Positions 11,740-20,911 are shown, numbered from the stretch's first letter. The stretch is DNA of 64,000 nucleotides from Sphingobium xenophagum NBRC 107872 (GCF_000367345.1 NZ_BARE01000014.1:1-64000), one strand, 5' to 3'. Translations and numbers: made by a program. The notes: generated from the sequence alone by a model not told the origin.

Positions 11740-11994
11740 CGTCATCCTGAATTTATTTCAGGATCCATTTCCCGTCACAAGCGGTCCGATTCTGACATTT
11801 GCTACCTTATGGGATAAGGCGTGTTCAAATGTCAGAATCTTTTCGGACCACTAGCAATCTTTTGATTCTAGTGGATTTTACGATTTTGACATTTGCAGGG
11901 CCATCCCAGCCGCCAGGGGATGCAAATGTCAAAATCAATCCACTAGCGGCGACCTGTGGTGCACGATGGATGCTGAAACAAGTTCAGCATGACG
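11740..11994. repeat. Repeat family A palindrome interrupted by an inserted element
   Basis: The left arm (11740-11768) begins CGTCATCCTGAATTT and the right arm (11966-11994) ends TTCAGCATGACG; the arms are imperfect inverted copies of each other, and each is itself a small hairpin. An intact copy lies at 50587-50676 with a 32-nt loop. Here the loop holds a 164-bp element at 11783-11946; without it, 14 + 19 = 33 nt of loop remain, and the join reads AAGC then CGGCG, aligning with AAGCCGCCG in the intact copy. The whole gap between rpoD and the next gene (11594-12189) holds only the terminator, this repeat and flanking repeat-like sequence; I see no gene in it. Confidence 0.88.
11783..11946. 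mobile_element. Double-hairpin element, copy 1 (putative non-autonomous mobile element)
   Basis: 164 bp, about 96% identical to 57682-57849. It has two successive hairpins (11783-11854 and 11868-11946). Both use the stem core TGACATTTG and CAAATGTCA and end in CCACTAG; the second begins CTAGTGG, while this copy lacks the first few bases (CTAGT) of the first. Hairpin 1 has an unpaired CTTTT in its right arm and hairpin 2 an unpaired TTAC in its left arm, so the two are inverted relative to each other, as in paired REP units. It encodes no conserved protein. It is inserted in the loop of a family-A repeat. Confidence 0.85.
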
Positions 11995-12189
11995 ATGAAG
12001 GAGCAGACAGTTCCCTATGCGATACCCCTTTCCCGCCGGGGGAGGATGAACGCTTTCCAAAACGCCATTAGCGGCTTTGCAAAGATCGTGGTCGCCTTTT
12101 TTCTCGTCCGTAAACCGCTCCTTTACCCCGTTCCCGTAGCTTGACCGTCAAATCCCCGCTGGCGGACCGGGGCGAACAGGGAATGGCAT

Positions 12190-12870
12190 ATGAGCGAAGC
12201 GGCACCACGCTATCAATTTGGCGATATATCGCGGATATTGGAGGCGCTCGTCGCTGCCGATGGCACGGCGGCCCATGCCTATGCCAATCGCGCGGGCGCC
12301 AGCGTGGCGCGGGATTCGCTTCTGTCGCTGGGTGATCTGGCGGATGGTGCCTATTATCTGTGCCTGCTGCATGGCCGGCATCCCGGCGTGATCGATCATG
12401 CCGCCACGCGATCGGCCGACAATGCCGCGCGTGCATGGTTGATCGAGGCCGCAGATTCCTTCGCATCCGAACGCGCCTATCTGACCCAGGTTTCGGTCGC
12501 GGTCGGCCCCGCCCCCAGCACGGCGGGCCAGGCCGATTGCGAAACCACCGTTGGCCAGCAACGCCATGCGCTCGACATGCTGGCCCAGTCCGACCGGCGC
12601 GGTTGCGCCATGGGCGCGGCGATGGCGCTGATGCTCGACTGGCGCGCGGTGCGTCACATTCTCGACATGGCGGCGCTTCGTGCCGGCATGGAGCCGCACC
12701 GCTGCACCCTGCCCGAACGGGCCGCCACGCTGGAGGTCGCGCGCGCGATCGGCGGGGATGACGTGGTCGACCGGGCCATCCAGTTCGGCGCGCGCCAGTT
12801 GCTGAACCAGCATCGCGGCCTGTGGGATCTGCTGGCCGCCCGCGCCGACATCCGCGCGCGCCAGAACTGA
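12190..12870 (+). CDS. Conserved hypothetical protein, 226 residues
   Basis: I do not recognise the family. The protein is alanine-rich and predicted mostly helical, with no signal peptide, no membrane segment and no known motif; three cysteines are scattered. It has features of a real gene: good codon use, an ATG preceded by a GGGAATGGCAT stretch, and no better frame on either strand. It lies between the repeat island after rpoD and a MoxR-type ATPase gene 84 nt downstream, and may share a transcript with the latter. No function is proposed. Confidence 0.7.
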   Translation: MSEAAPRYQFGDISRILEALVAADGTAAHAYANRAGASVARDSLLSLGDLADGAYYLCLLHGRHPGVIDHAATRSADNAARAWLIEAADSFASERAYLTQVSVAVGPAPSTAGQADCETTVGQQRHALDMLAQSDRRGCAMGAAMALMLDWRAVRHILDMAALRAGMEPHRCTLPERAATLEVARAIGGDDVVDRAIQFGARQLLNQHRGLWDLLAARADIRARQN

Positions 12871-12954
12871 TCCTGGGGCTATATCGCCCGCGCGGCTTGC
12901 GCACCCGCATCGCTTTGCCTAGTCCGGTAGCCATGACAGGCAAGCGGACGAACT

Positions 12955-13803
12955 ATGATGCGTTTTGAAGGCACCCAGGATTATGTCGCCACCGACGACC
13001 TGAAGGTCGCGGTCAATGCCGCGGTGCTGCTGCGCCGCCCGCTGCTGGTGAAGGGGGAGCCGGGCACCGGCAAGACCGTGCTGGCGCAGGAGATTGCGAC
13101 CGCGCTGGGGGCGCCGCTGATCGAATGGAACGTCAAATCGACGACCAAGGCGCATCAGGGGCTTTATGAATATGACGCCGTCGCCCGTCTGCGCGACGGC
13201 CAGCTGGGCGACGAGCGCGTCCACGACATTGCCAACTATATCCGCAAGGGCAAGCTGTGGGAGGCATTCACCTCCCCCACCCTGCCCGTGCTGCTGATCG
13301 ACGAGATCGACAAGGCCGACATCGAATTTCCCAATGACCTGTTGCAGGAACTCGATCGCATGGCGTTCCATGTGTATGAGACTGGCGAGACGATTGCGGC
13401 CAAGGATCGCCCGATCGTCATCATCACATCGAACAATGAGAAGGAATTGCCCGACGCCTTCCTGCGTCGCTGCTTCTTCCACTATATCAAATTCCCCGAT
13501 CGCGACACGATGCAGGCGATCGTCGACGTGCATTTCCCCGGCATCCAGAAAATCCTGGTGTCGAAGGCGATGGATATTTTCTACGACATCCGCGACGTGC
13601 CGGGCCTGAAGAAAAAGCCCAGCACCAGCGAGTTGCTCGACTGGCTCAAGCTGCTGCTGAATGAGGATATGCCGCTGGACGTCCTCCAGAACAGCGATCC
13701 GACCAAGGCCATCCCGCCGCTTCATGGGGCGCTCCTTAAAAATGAGCAGGATGTGATGATGTTCGAACGGCTGGCCTTCATGGCCCGGCGTCAGGGGCGC
13801 TGA
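12955..13803 (+). CDS. MoxR-family AAA+ ATPase
   Basis: 282 residues. MoxR proteins are AAA+ chaperones that usually work with a VWA-domain partner to activate or mature another protein. Walker A is GEPGTGKTVL (about residues 39-48), Walker B VLLIDEIDKAD (about 112-122), sensor 1 IVIITSNNEKELPDAF, and the arginine finger follows in LRRCFFHYI. The ORF starts ATGATG and either codon may be used; AAGCGGACG lies upstream. The partner VWA gene expected downstream is absent: the next gene, a GFA-fold protein, starts 1 nt after the stop. The substrate is therefore unknown. Confidence 0.92.
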   Translation: MMRFEGTQDYVATDDLKVAVNAAVLLRRPLLVKGEPGTGKTVLAQEIATALGAPLIEWNVKSTTKAHQGLYEYDAVARLRDGQLGDERVHDIANYIRKGKLWEAFTSPTLPVLLIDEIDKADIEFPNDLLQELDRMAFHVYETGETIAAKDRPIVIITSNNEKELPDAFLRRCFFHYIKFPDRDTMQAIVDVHFPGIQKILVSKAMDIFYDIRDVPGLKKKPSTSELLDWLKLLLNEDMPLDVLQNSDPTKAIPPLHGALLKNEQDVMMFERLAFMARRQGR

Positions 13804-13804
13804 C

Positions 13805-14218
13805 ATGGCGCATGAAGGCGGATGCCTGTGCGGTGCCGTCCGCATCAGGATCGACGCGGAACCGATGGCGGCGCGGCAATGCTGGTGCCGCCTGTGCCAA
13901 TATCTGGGCGGCGGGTCCAGCACGGTGAATATCTGCTTCCCCAGCGAGCATGTCATCACCACCGGCGAGGTGCGCTGGCATGACAGTGTCGCCGACAGCG
14001 GCAATGCGATGAAGCGCGGCTTCTGCCCGACCTGCGGCACGCCGTTGTTCAGCCTGGCCGAATCGCGTTCGCACCTGACCTTCATCCGCGCTGGCGCGCT
14101 GGACGATCCGGCACTCTTGGGTCCGCAGGCCATTATCTGGACCGATGCAGCCCCTGCCTGGGCCTATCATGATCCCGACCTGCCCCATTATCCGGCACAA
14201 ATCCCGCCTGTCGCCTGA
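13805..14218 (+). CDS. GFA family zinc-binding protein
   Basis: 137 residues with the glutathione-dependent formaldehyde-activating (GFA/CENP-V) fold. The cysteine pattern is complete: GGCLCGAVRI near the N-terminus, then CWCRLCQ, then FCPTCGTPLF, giving the two zinc sites of the family. Members have varied and mostly unproven roles, so glutathione or formaldehyde as substrate is not implied. It starts 1 nt after the MoxR gene stop, which implies one transcript. Confidence 0.87.
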   Translation: MAHEGGCLCGAVRIRIDAEPMAARQCWCRLCQYLGGGSSTVNICFPSEHVITTGEVRWHDSVADSGNAMKRGFCPTCGTPLFSLAESRSHLTFIRAGALDDPALLGPQAIIWTDAAPAWAYHDPDLPHYPAQIPPVA

Positions 14219-14303
14219 TTTAGACTCTTGCGCGCACGCGCTTTGCCTGTAGCCTTTCCTTCACATTCAAGGCCGCGCCAAGACGGTCTGGATCTGGAGA
14301 AGG

Positions 14304-15332
14304 ATGCCGATGCCCAAGCGCGCCCTCATCATGGTTTCAGCCGCCCTCTGCCTGGCCGTGCCCTCGCTGGCGCGCGCGGCGGATGACGCGGAAGCATGGA
14401 CGCCAACCGAAACCGCTATCCGCGCCACGACAGCGGGGATCAGCCTGCCGCAGACCATCGGCGGCCTGTCCCTGACGAAGAGCGGCGAGGCGTCCAATGG
14501 CGGGCGCGCGGTCGACAATTATGCGCAATTCCTGTCCGACGACGGCGCGATCCAGGCGACGCTGTACGTCTATCTGCCCACCTATGCCGACGCATCCCTG
14601 GCCGCCTATATGACCGACAAGGCGATCATGGAGCGGTTCGGATCACGCACGCGCCGCACCGCCTATGCCAGCGCGCCAGTGGCGGGCAAGGCGGACAGCG
14701 CGATCCGCGCCGTCTATGACGATGCCGCCGACGGCGAATTGACGACGGCAGCGGGCTTTGTCCATGCCGGGCGCTGGATCGTCAAAATCCGCGTGACCGG
14801 GCCGACGGAACGCCGCGCCGATGTGCTGGCCGGGCTGGACGGCATGCTGGCCGGACTGGCGCTGGACGATCCCGCTTCGTTGCACACTACCGGGCCAGCG
14901 CGCTTTGACGCCTGCCCCGCCGCCGACATGCGCGACGCGCAGTTGACCAAGGATGCAGCGACGCCAGCCACGATCCCGCAGGAAGTCCGCATTCCGCGCG
15001 ATGGCAAGGACATTCTGTGCGTGCGCGGATCGGTGACCACCGCCGATGGCAGCTATGACATGCTTCAGCAGGCCGGGCGCAGCGACGGCGCGATCATCGT
15101 GCCGGTGGATGACAGCGGCACGGTGCTGGCCTTCGATCCGGCGGCGGCGGGCAAGGGATATAAGCTGTCGATCCATATGGTCGGGCAGACCGACCTTTAT
15201 GGCGTCTATGACCGCGTCCCCAGCCCCCGCCAGATCGCCGCGATCCTTGACGGCAAAGACCCCCAGACGGCGCAGGCAGAGGCGACCGCCGCCTATGCCG
15301 CCAATGGTGCCGTTACGATGGTGCGGCACTGA
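14304..15332 (+). CDS. Exported hypothetical protein, 342 residues
   Basis: A Sec signal peptide is clear: MPKRALIMVSAALCLAVPSL, with cleavage likely after ARA (about residue 25). The mature protein is predicted periplasmic with two similar-sized halves; a long middle stretch GRWIVKIRVTGPTERRADVL resembles the strands of small beta-rich domains. I do not recognise a family. The start may be the ATG at 14304 or the one at 14310; GGAGAAGG precedes both. It stands alone between the GFA gene and the MHS transporter gene. Confidence 0.72.
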   Translation: MPMPKRALIMVSAALCLAVPSLARAADDAEAWTPTETAIRATTAGISLPQTIGGLSLTKSGEASNGGRAVDNYAQFLSDDGAIQATLYVYLPTYADASLAAYMTDKAIMERFGSRTRRTAYASAPVAGKADSAIRAVYDDAADGELTTAAGFVHAGRWIVKIRVTGPTERRADVLAGLDGMLAGLALDDPASLHTTGPARFDACPAADMRDAQLTKDAATPATIPQEVRIPRDGKDILCVRGSVTTADGSYDMLQQAGRSDGAIIVPVDDSGTVLAFDPAAAGKGYKLSIHMVGQTDLYGVYDRVPSPRQIAAILDGKDPQTAQAEATAAYAANGAVTMVRH

Positions 15333-15511
15333 CGCGCCACAGCAACCGTCCGTAGCGGATTGCGGCATCGCCCATGCGTACCGCACCATCATGCGGCTGT
15401 TGATGGCACGATCATTCCGAAGCGCGCCTGACGATGGCATCTGGCCACTGGATTTTCGTCCCGACTGCTGCCATGCAGGAATGATAACGGTAACATTGGG
15501 GAAAATGGGTC

Positions 15512-17182
15512 ATGGTGACCGACATTGAGGGCGGCCTGCCCAAGCATCATGGCGCAACCCAGAATGAGAAGCTGGTCATCGCCGCCTCCTCGCTCGGGAC
15601 GGTGTTCGAATGGTATGATTTCTATCTCTACGGGCTGCTGGCCACCTATATTTCGGCGCAATTCTTCTCCGGCGTGAACGAAACGACCGGCTTCATCTTC
15701 GCGCTCGCGGCCTTCGCGGCGGGCTTTGCGGTGCGACCGTTCGGGGCGATCGTGTTCGGGCGGATCGGCGACATGGTCGGGCGCAAGAATACATTTCTGG
15801 TAACGATGGGTATCATGGGCCTGTCGACCTTCGCGGTCGGCCTGTTGCCAAGCTATGCGAGCATCGGCATGGCCGCGCCGATCATCCTGCTGGTCATGCG
15901 GTTGGCGCAGGGGCTGGCGCTGGGCGGCGAATATGGCGGGGCGGCGACCTATGTGGCCGAACATGCGCCGGAAAATAAGCGCGGCCTCTATACCAGCTGG
16001 ATTCAGACGACGGCGACCTTCGGCCTGTTCGCTGCGCTGCTGGTCGTGATCGGCTTTCGCTTCGCGCTGGGCGAGGACGCCTTTGCCGCCTGGGGCTGGA
16101 GGCTGCCCTTCCTCATTTCCATCCTGCTGCTGGGCGTGTCGATGTGGATACGGCTGCAACTCAACGAAAGCCCGGTCTTTCAAAAGATGAAGGACGAAGG
16201 CACGACGTCGAAGGCACCGCTGACCGAGGCGTTCGGGCAATGGGGCAATCTGCGCTGGGTGATCATCGCGCTGCTGGGCGCGGTGATGGGTCAGGCGGTG
16301 GTCTGGTACACCGGGCAATTCTATGCGCTTTTCTTTCTGGAAAAGACGATGCGGATGGATGGGGCGACGGCCAACATCCTGATCGCGATCGCGCTGGCGC
16401 TGGCGACGCCCTTCTTCATCTTTTTCGGCTGGCTCAGTGACAAGATCGGGCGCAAGCCAATCATCCTGGGTGGCTGCGCGCTGGCGGCGATCAGCTATTT
16501 CCCGCTGTTCGGTGCGCTGACCACTGCCGCCAATCCGGCACTGGCGGCGGCGCAGGCGTCGGCCCCCGTAACGATCGTCGCCCATGGCGGCGAATGTTCA
16601 TTCCAGTTCGATCCGGTCGGCAAGAACCGTTTTGACCAGACAAGCTGCGACGTCGCTAAAGCCTATATGGCCAAGAGCGGGGTGAGCTACGCCAATGTCG
16701 AGGCGGCAGCGGGCAGTCCCGCCGTGGTGAAGGTGGGCAGCGTCAGCTTCACCGCGCCCGACGCGGCGACCCTGACCGGCCCCGGCAAGACGGCGGCAAT
16801 TGGCGCTTTTCAGGACGCGCTAAAGGCCGGGCTGGCGCAGGCCGGCTATCCCGAAAAGGCGGACAATGCGCGGATCGACAAGGTAGCGGTGGTCGCGATT
16901 TTGTGGGCGCTGGCGATGCTGGTGACGATGGTTTACGGGCCGATCGCCGCGATGCTGGTCGAACTGTTCCCCAGCCGCATTCGCTATACGTCGATGTCGC
17001 TGCCCTATCATATCGGCAATGGCTGGTTCGGCGGGTTCCTGCCCACGACCGCCTTCGCGATGGTCGCGGCGACGGGCAATATCTATTATGGCCTCTGGTA
17101 CCCGGTGCTGATCGCGGCGGCCACTGTCGTCGTCGGCTTGCTGTTCCTGCCGGAGACGTTCCGGCGCAATATCGACGAGTGA
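15512..17182 (+). CDS. MHS-type MFS transporter with large periplasmic insert
   Basis: 556 residues, against about 430-450 for the family. Metabolite:H+ symporters (ProP, KgtP, ShiA type) carry organic acids, betaines or similar. The N-terminus SLGTVFEWYDFYLYG is the family hallmark; the loop 2-3 motif is FGRIGDMVGRKNTF, and RLAQGLALGGEYGGAATY marks helix 4. After helix 9, a loop of about 110 residues (codons at 16525-16885) is inserted; by topology it faces the periplasm, and it holds two cysteines (ECSF and SCDV). Helices 10-12 then follow (VELFPSRIRYTSMSLPYHIG). The substrate is not predictable. It is convergent with putA, 31 nt apart. Confidence 0.93.
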   Translation: MVTDIEGGLPKHHGATQNEKLVIAASSLGTVFEWYDFYLYGLLATYISAQFFSGVNETTGFIFALAAFAAGFAVRPFGAIVFGRIGDMVGRKNTFLVTMGIMGLSTFAVGLLPSYASIGMAAPIILLVMRLAQGLALGGEYGGAATYVAEHAPENKRGLYTSWIQTTATFGLFAALLVVIGFRFALGEDAFAAWGWRLPFLISILLLGVSMWIRLQLNESPVFQKMKDEGTTSKAPLTEAFGQWGNLRWVIIALLGAVMGQAVVWYTGQFYALFFLEKTMRMDGATANILIAIALALATPFFIFFGWLSDKIGRKPIILGGCALAAISYFPLFGALTTAANPALAAAQASAPVTIVAHGGECSFQFDPVGKNRFDQTSCDVAKAYMAKSGVSYANVEAAAGSPAVVKVGSVSFTAPDAATLTGPGKTAAIGAFQDALKAGLAQAGYPEKADNARIDKVAVVAILWALAMLVTMVYGPIAAMLVELFPSRIRYTSMSLPYHIGNGWFGGFLPTTAFAMVAATGNIYYGLWYPVLIAAATVVVGLLFLPETFRRNIDE

Positions 17183-17213
17183 GACAGTGAAGCCGACATG
17201 GTGATCGGCCTGC

Positions 17214-20200
17214 TCAGCCGATCATCATCAGGCTGGCATTGCCACCCGCCGCCGTCGTGTTGATGGAGGTCGACACTTCCTCCATCAGCCAGTCGAGGCA
17301 ATAGCCATCCGGCCCCGGCGCATGGACCGGGACGATGCGGCCCGGCCAGTCGGCGACGGCCCGCACCATGGCGGAGACTATGTCCGGCTCACCGTCGACC
17401 AGCACGGCGGCGACGGGCGTGTCGGCGGGTTTGGCGAAGCGCGCGGTCACATCGGCTGGCAGGCCGGGGGGCAGCGCCATGTCCTGCACCAGCGCGTCGT
17501 TGCCGGTAGCGAGGATCGCGGCCATCTGCCGGAACAGGCCCGCGCGGGTTGCGGGGCGCAGCAGCATCGTGCCGCGCGGGTGGAGGCTGTAGAGATTGCG
17601 TTCCCCCACCGGGCCGGGCAGCGTCAGTTCCAGCCCCAGCGCGGACCTGTCGCCAATGCGGCGGACCTGGGTGGCGGCCTCGCCCTCCCCTTGCGCGTCG
17701 AGCCAGTCCGCAAAGCTGTTGAGCGGGGAGATGAGCGGCGTGACCCGCGTGGCGCTGACCGGGGGCGTGGTGACGAGGCGGCCAAGATAGAGCGGACCGC
17801 CCGCCTTTGGCCCGGTGCCCGACAGGCCGCATCCGCCAAAGGGCTGAACCCCGACGATCGCGCCGATGACGTTGCGGTTCACATAGATGTTGCCGACCTT
17901 CACGCGGCTCGTGACCCGCGCGATGGTTTCGTCCAGCCGCGTATGCAGGCCGAATGTCAGGCCATAGCCGGTGGCGTTGATCGCATCGACCAGTGCATCG
18001 ATCCGGTCTCGCCTGAACCGCAGGACGTGGAGGACGGGACCGAAAATCTCCCGATCGAGATCGGCCAGGCTATCGATTTCGATGATGGTCGGCGCGACGA
18101 AGGTGCCATGCGCGGTTTCGGGCGGGAGCGCTTGTTGCTCGACCTTGCGGCCCAGTGCGCGCATGGCGTCGATATGCGATGTGATGCCGTCGCGGGCTTC
18201 TGCGGTGATGACCGGGCCTATGTCCACCCGCAGCGCGTCGGTGCGGCCAATGCGCAATTCGGCCAGCGCCCCCTTCAACATGGTGAGGGTGCGGTCGGCC
18301 ACTTCCTCTTGCAGGCACAGGACACGCAAGGCCGAGCAACGCTGGCCCGCACTGTCGAAGGCGGACGCAATGACGTCGGCCACCACCTGCTCGGCCAGTG
18401 CGCTGCTGTCCACGATCATCGCATTCTGGCCGCCGGTTTCTGCGATCAGCGGTATGGGATGGCCGGTGGGTGACAGGCGGGTGGCGAGCTGGCGCTGGAT
18501 CAGGCGGGCGACATCGGTGGAGCCGGTGAACATGACGGCGGCGGTCTGCGGCGCGGCGACCAGCGCGGCGCCGATGCTGCCGTCGCCGGGGACCAGATGA
18601 AGCGCGTCTGTCGGCACGCCCGCTTCATGCAGCAGGCGCACGGCTTCAGCGGCGATCAGCGGCGTTTCCTCGGCAGGCTTGGCCAGCACGGCGTTGCCAG
18701 CGACCAGCGCGGCGGCGACCTGGCCGGTGAAGATGGCCAGCGGGAAGTTCCACGGGCTGATGCAGGTGACGACGCCCAGCGGCATCTGTTCCGCGCCAAG
18801 GCGGGCGCGGGCCTGCTGCGCGTAATAGCGCAGAAAGTCGATCGCCTCGCGCACTTCGGCGATGGCGTTGGGGATGGACTTGCCCGCTTCGCGCACGATG
18901 AGGCCGAGCAGGATGGGCATCCGTTCCTGCATGGCGTCCGCCGCCCGTTCCAGCGCGGCGGCGCGATCGGCGACGGGCGTGGTGGGCCATGCGGACGCGG
19001 CGGCGCGGATGGCGGCGGCCTGGGCCTCTTGCGCCGTGGCGTCGATGACGGCGCCGACGATGTCGCGATGGTCGGCGGGGTTGCGGACCGGACGCGCCAC
19101 CCCTGCCCCGCCAGCGGGCGCGGCGCTCCAGTCGAGCGTGGCGCTGTGCTGGAGCGCCTCGGTCAGGCTGGCGAGTGTGGTTTCGTCGCTAAGGTCCAGC
19201 CCATCCGCATTGCGGCGGTCGGGATAGATGGCGGCGGGGAGCGCGATGAGATCATGATGCGCGCCCGGTCTTGGCATGGCTTTGACCATATCGACCGGGT
19301 CGGCGATCATCTCCTCGACCGAGACGGCGGGATCGGCGATGCGATTGACGAAGCTGCTGTTCGCGCCATTTTCCAGCAGGCGGCGGACGAGATAGGCGAG
19401 CAATGTTTCATGCGTGCCGACCGGCGCATAGATGCGGCAGGGGCGGTTCAACCTGGTCGGCCCGACCACCTGTTCGTAAAGCGGTTCGCCCATGCCGTGG
19501 AGGCACTGGAATTCGTAGCTGCCGATGCTGAAATCCGGGCCTGCCATCTGGTAGATGGTGGCGAGCGTCTGGGCATTATGGGTGGCGAATTGCGGAAACA
19601 CCGCATCGGGCGCGGCGAGCAGTTTGCGGGCGCAGGCGATATAGGCGATGTCGGTATGCAGCTTGCGGGTGTAGACCGGAAAGTCGGCTAGGCCATCGAC
19701 CTGCGCACGCTTGATTTCCGCGTCCCAATAGGCGCCCTTCACCAGCCGCACCATGATCCGGCGGTCGGCGCGGCGCGCGAGGTCGACGATCCAGTCGATG
19801 ACGAACGGGCAGCGCTTGCCATAGCCCTGCACGACAAAGCCAAGGCCGTTCCAGTCGGTGAGCGCGGGATGAAGCGCCAGGCTTTCGAGCAGGTCGAGCG
19901 AAAGCTCCAGCCGGTCGGCCTCCTCCGCGTCGATGTTGAAGCCGATATTATAGCCCTTCGCGAGCGCGGCGAGTTGCTGCACGCGGGGCAGCAATTCGGC
20001 CATGACCCGGTCCGCCTGCGCGCGGGCATAGCGGGGATGGAGGGCGGACAGCTTGATAGAGATACCCGGCCCGGCATAGATGCCGCGTCCGCCCGACGCC
20101 TTGCCAATGGCGTGGATCGCCCGTTCATAATCGGCATAATAGCGTGCGGCATCGGCCGCGGTGGTCGCCGCTTCGCCCAGCATGTCATAGCTGTAGGCGA

Positions 20201-20837
20201 ACCCCTTGGCCTCCATGATCTTGGCGCGTTTGAGCGCTTCCTTGATGGTTTCGCCCGTGACGAACTGTTCCCCCATCATCCGCATGGCGAGATCCACGCC
20301 GCGCCGGATCACCGGCTCGCCCGCGCGGTTGAGCAGGCGGGCCAGCGCCGCGCCCAGCCCGCGATCATCAACGCTGCCGACCAGCTTGCCAGTGACCACC
20401 AGACCCCAGGTGGCGGCGTTGACGAACAGCGACCTGTCGGTGCCAAGATGCGATCCCCAGTCGCCATCGGCGATCTTGTCGCGGATCAGCGCGTCGCGGG
20501 TCGCGGCATCGGGAATACGCAGCAGAGCTTCGGCCAGGCACATCAGCGCGACCCCTTCCTGACTGGAAAGGGCATATTCCTGCACCAGCCCTTCGACCCC
20601 GCTCCCCTTGTGATTGGCGCGCAGCGCGGTGACGAGCGTGCGGGCGGTTTCGCGGGCCGCGGCGCGGGTCGCATCGGGAAGGGTCGCAGCGGCGATCAGC
20701 GGCGCAAGCGCCTCTGCCTCGTCCCGGCGATGGGCGGCGGTAATCGCCTGCCGCAGCGGAGATTGCGCGCGGATGGCAGGGGCAAAGGCGGCGAAAGGTG
20801 GCTGAGCGGTCATGGCGTGCAGACTATCGCATTTCAT
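17214..20837 (-). CDS. putA: Bifunctional proline dehydrogenase / glutamate semialdehyde dehydrogenase
   Basis: About 1207 residues. It oxidises proline to pyrroline-5-carboxylate with FAD, then to glutamate with NAD. The N-terminal half has the FAD-binding barrel (SIKLSALHPRY, FVVQGYGKRCPFVIDW, MVRLVKGAYWDAEIK). The C-terminal half is an aldehyde dehydrogenase with TCISPWNFPLAIF, FTGSTDVARLI and the catalytic Cys in SAGQRCSALRVL (about residue 834). There is no N-terminal ribbon-helix-helix domain, so PutA is not its own repressor here; the divergent Lrp-type gene probably regulates it. AAGGCGGA lies 8 nt before the ATG at 20837; ATGs at 20858 and 20813 are alternatives. Confidence 0.96.
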   Translation of the reverse strand: MKCDSLHAMTAQPPFAAFAPAIRAQSPLRQAITAAHRRDEAEALAPLIAAATLPDATRAAARETARTLVTALRANHKGSGVEGLVQEYALSSQEGVALMCLAEALLRIPDAATRDALIRDKIADGDWGSHLGTDRSLFVNAATWGLVVTGKLVGSVDDRGLGAALARLLNRAGEPVIRRGVDLAMRMMGEQFVTGETIKEALKRAKIMEAKGFAYSYDMLGEAATTAADAARYYADYERAIHAIGKASGGRGIYAGPGISIKLSALHPRYARAQADRVMAELLPRVQQLAALAKGYNIGFNIDAEEADRLELSLDLLESLALHPALTDWNGLGFVVQGYGKRCPFVIDWIVDLARRADRRIMVRLVKGAYWDAEIKRAQVDGLADFPVYTRKLHTDIAYIACARKLLAAPDAVFPQFATHNAQTLATIYQMAGPDFSIGSYEFQCLHGMGEPLYEQVVGPTRLNRPCRIYAPVGTHETLLAYLVRRLLENGANSSFVNRIADPAVSVEEMIADPVDMVKAMPRPGAHHDLIALPAAIYPDRRNADGLDLSDETTLASLTEALQHSATLDWSAAPAGGAGVARPVRNPADHRDIVGAVIDATAQEAQAAAIRAAASAWPTTPVADRAAALERAADAMQERMPILLGLIVREAGKSIPNAIAEVREAIDFLRYYAQQARARLGAEQMPLGVVTCISPWNFPLAIFTGQVAAALVAGNAVLAKPAEETPLIAAEAVRLLHEAGVPTDALHLVPGDGSIGAALVAAPQTAAVMFTGSTDVARLIQRQLATRLSPTGHPIPLIAETGGQNAMIVDSSALAEQVVADVIASAFDSAGQRCSALRVLCLQEEVADRTLTMLKGALAELRIGRTDALRVDIGPVITAEARDGITSHIDAMRALGRKVEQQALPPETAHGTFVAPTIIEIDSLADLDREIFGPVLHVLRFRRDRIDALVDAINATGYGLTFGLHTRLDETIARVTSRVKVGNIYVNRNVIGAIVGVQPFGGCGLSGTGPKAGGPLYLGRLVTTPPVSATRVTPLISPLNSFADWLDAQGEGEAATQVRRIGDRSALGLELTLPGPVGERNLYSLHPRGTMLLRPATRAGLFRQMAAILATGNDALVQDMALPPGLPADVTARFAKPADTPVAAVLVDGEPDIVSAMVRAVADWPGRIVPVHAPGPDGYCLDWLMEEVSTSINTTAAGGNASLMMIG

Positions 20838-20911
20838 CAGGTCAATCCGCCTTTTCATCCGCGCAGTTATGATCGATATGACCTATGATTGAACCATGTC
20901 AGGCAATATGA

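Noticed and set aside
11799-12071. A 90-codon open frame in the repeat island
   Set aside because: It runs through the double-hairpin element and the family-A arm; the frame is broken by a one-base deletion in the other element copy, so no protein is conserved.
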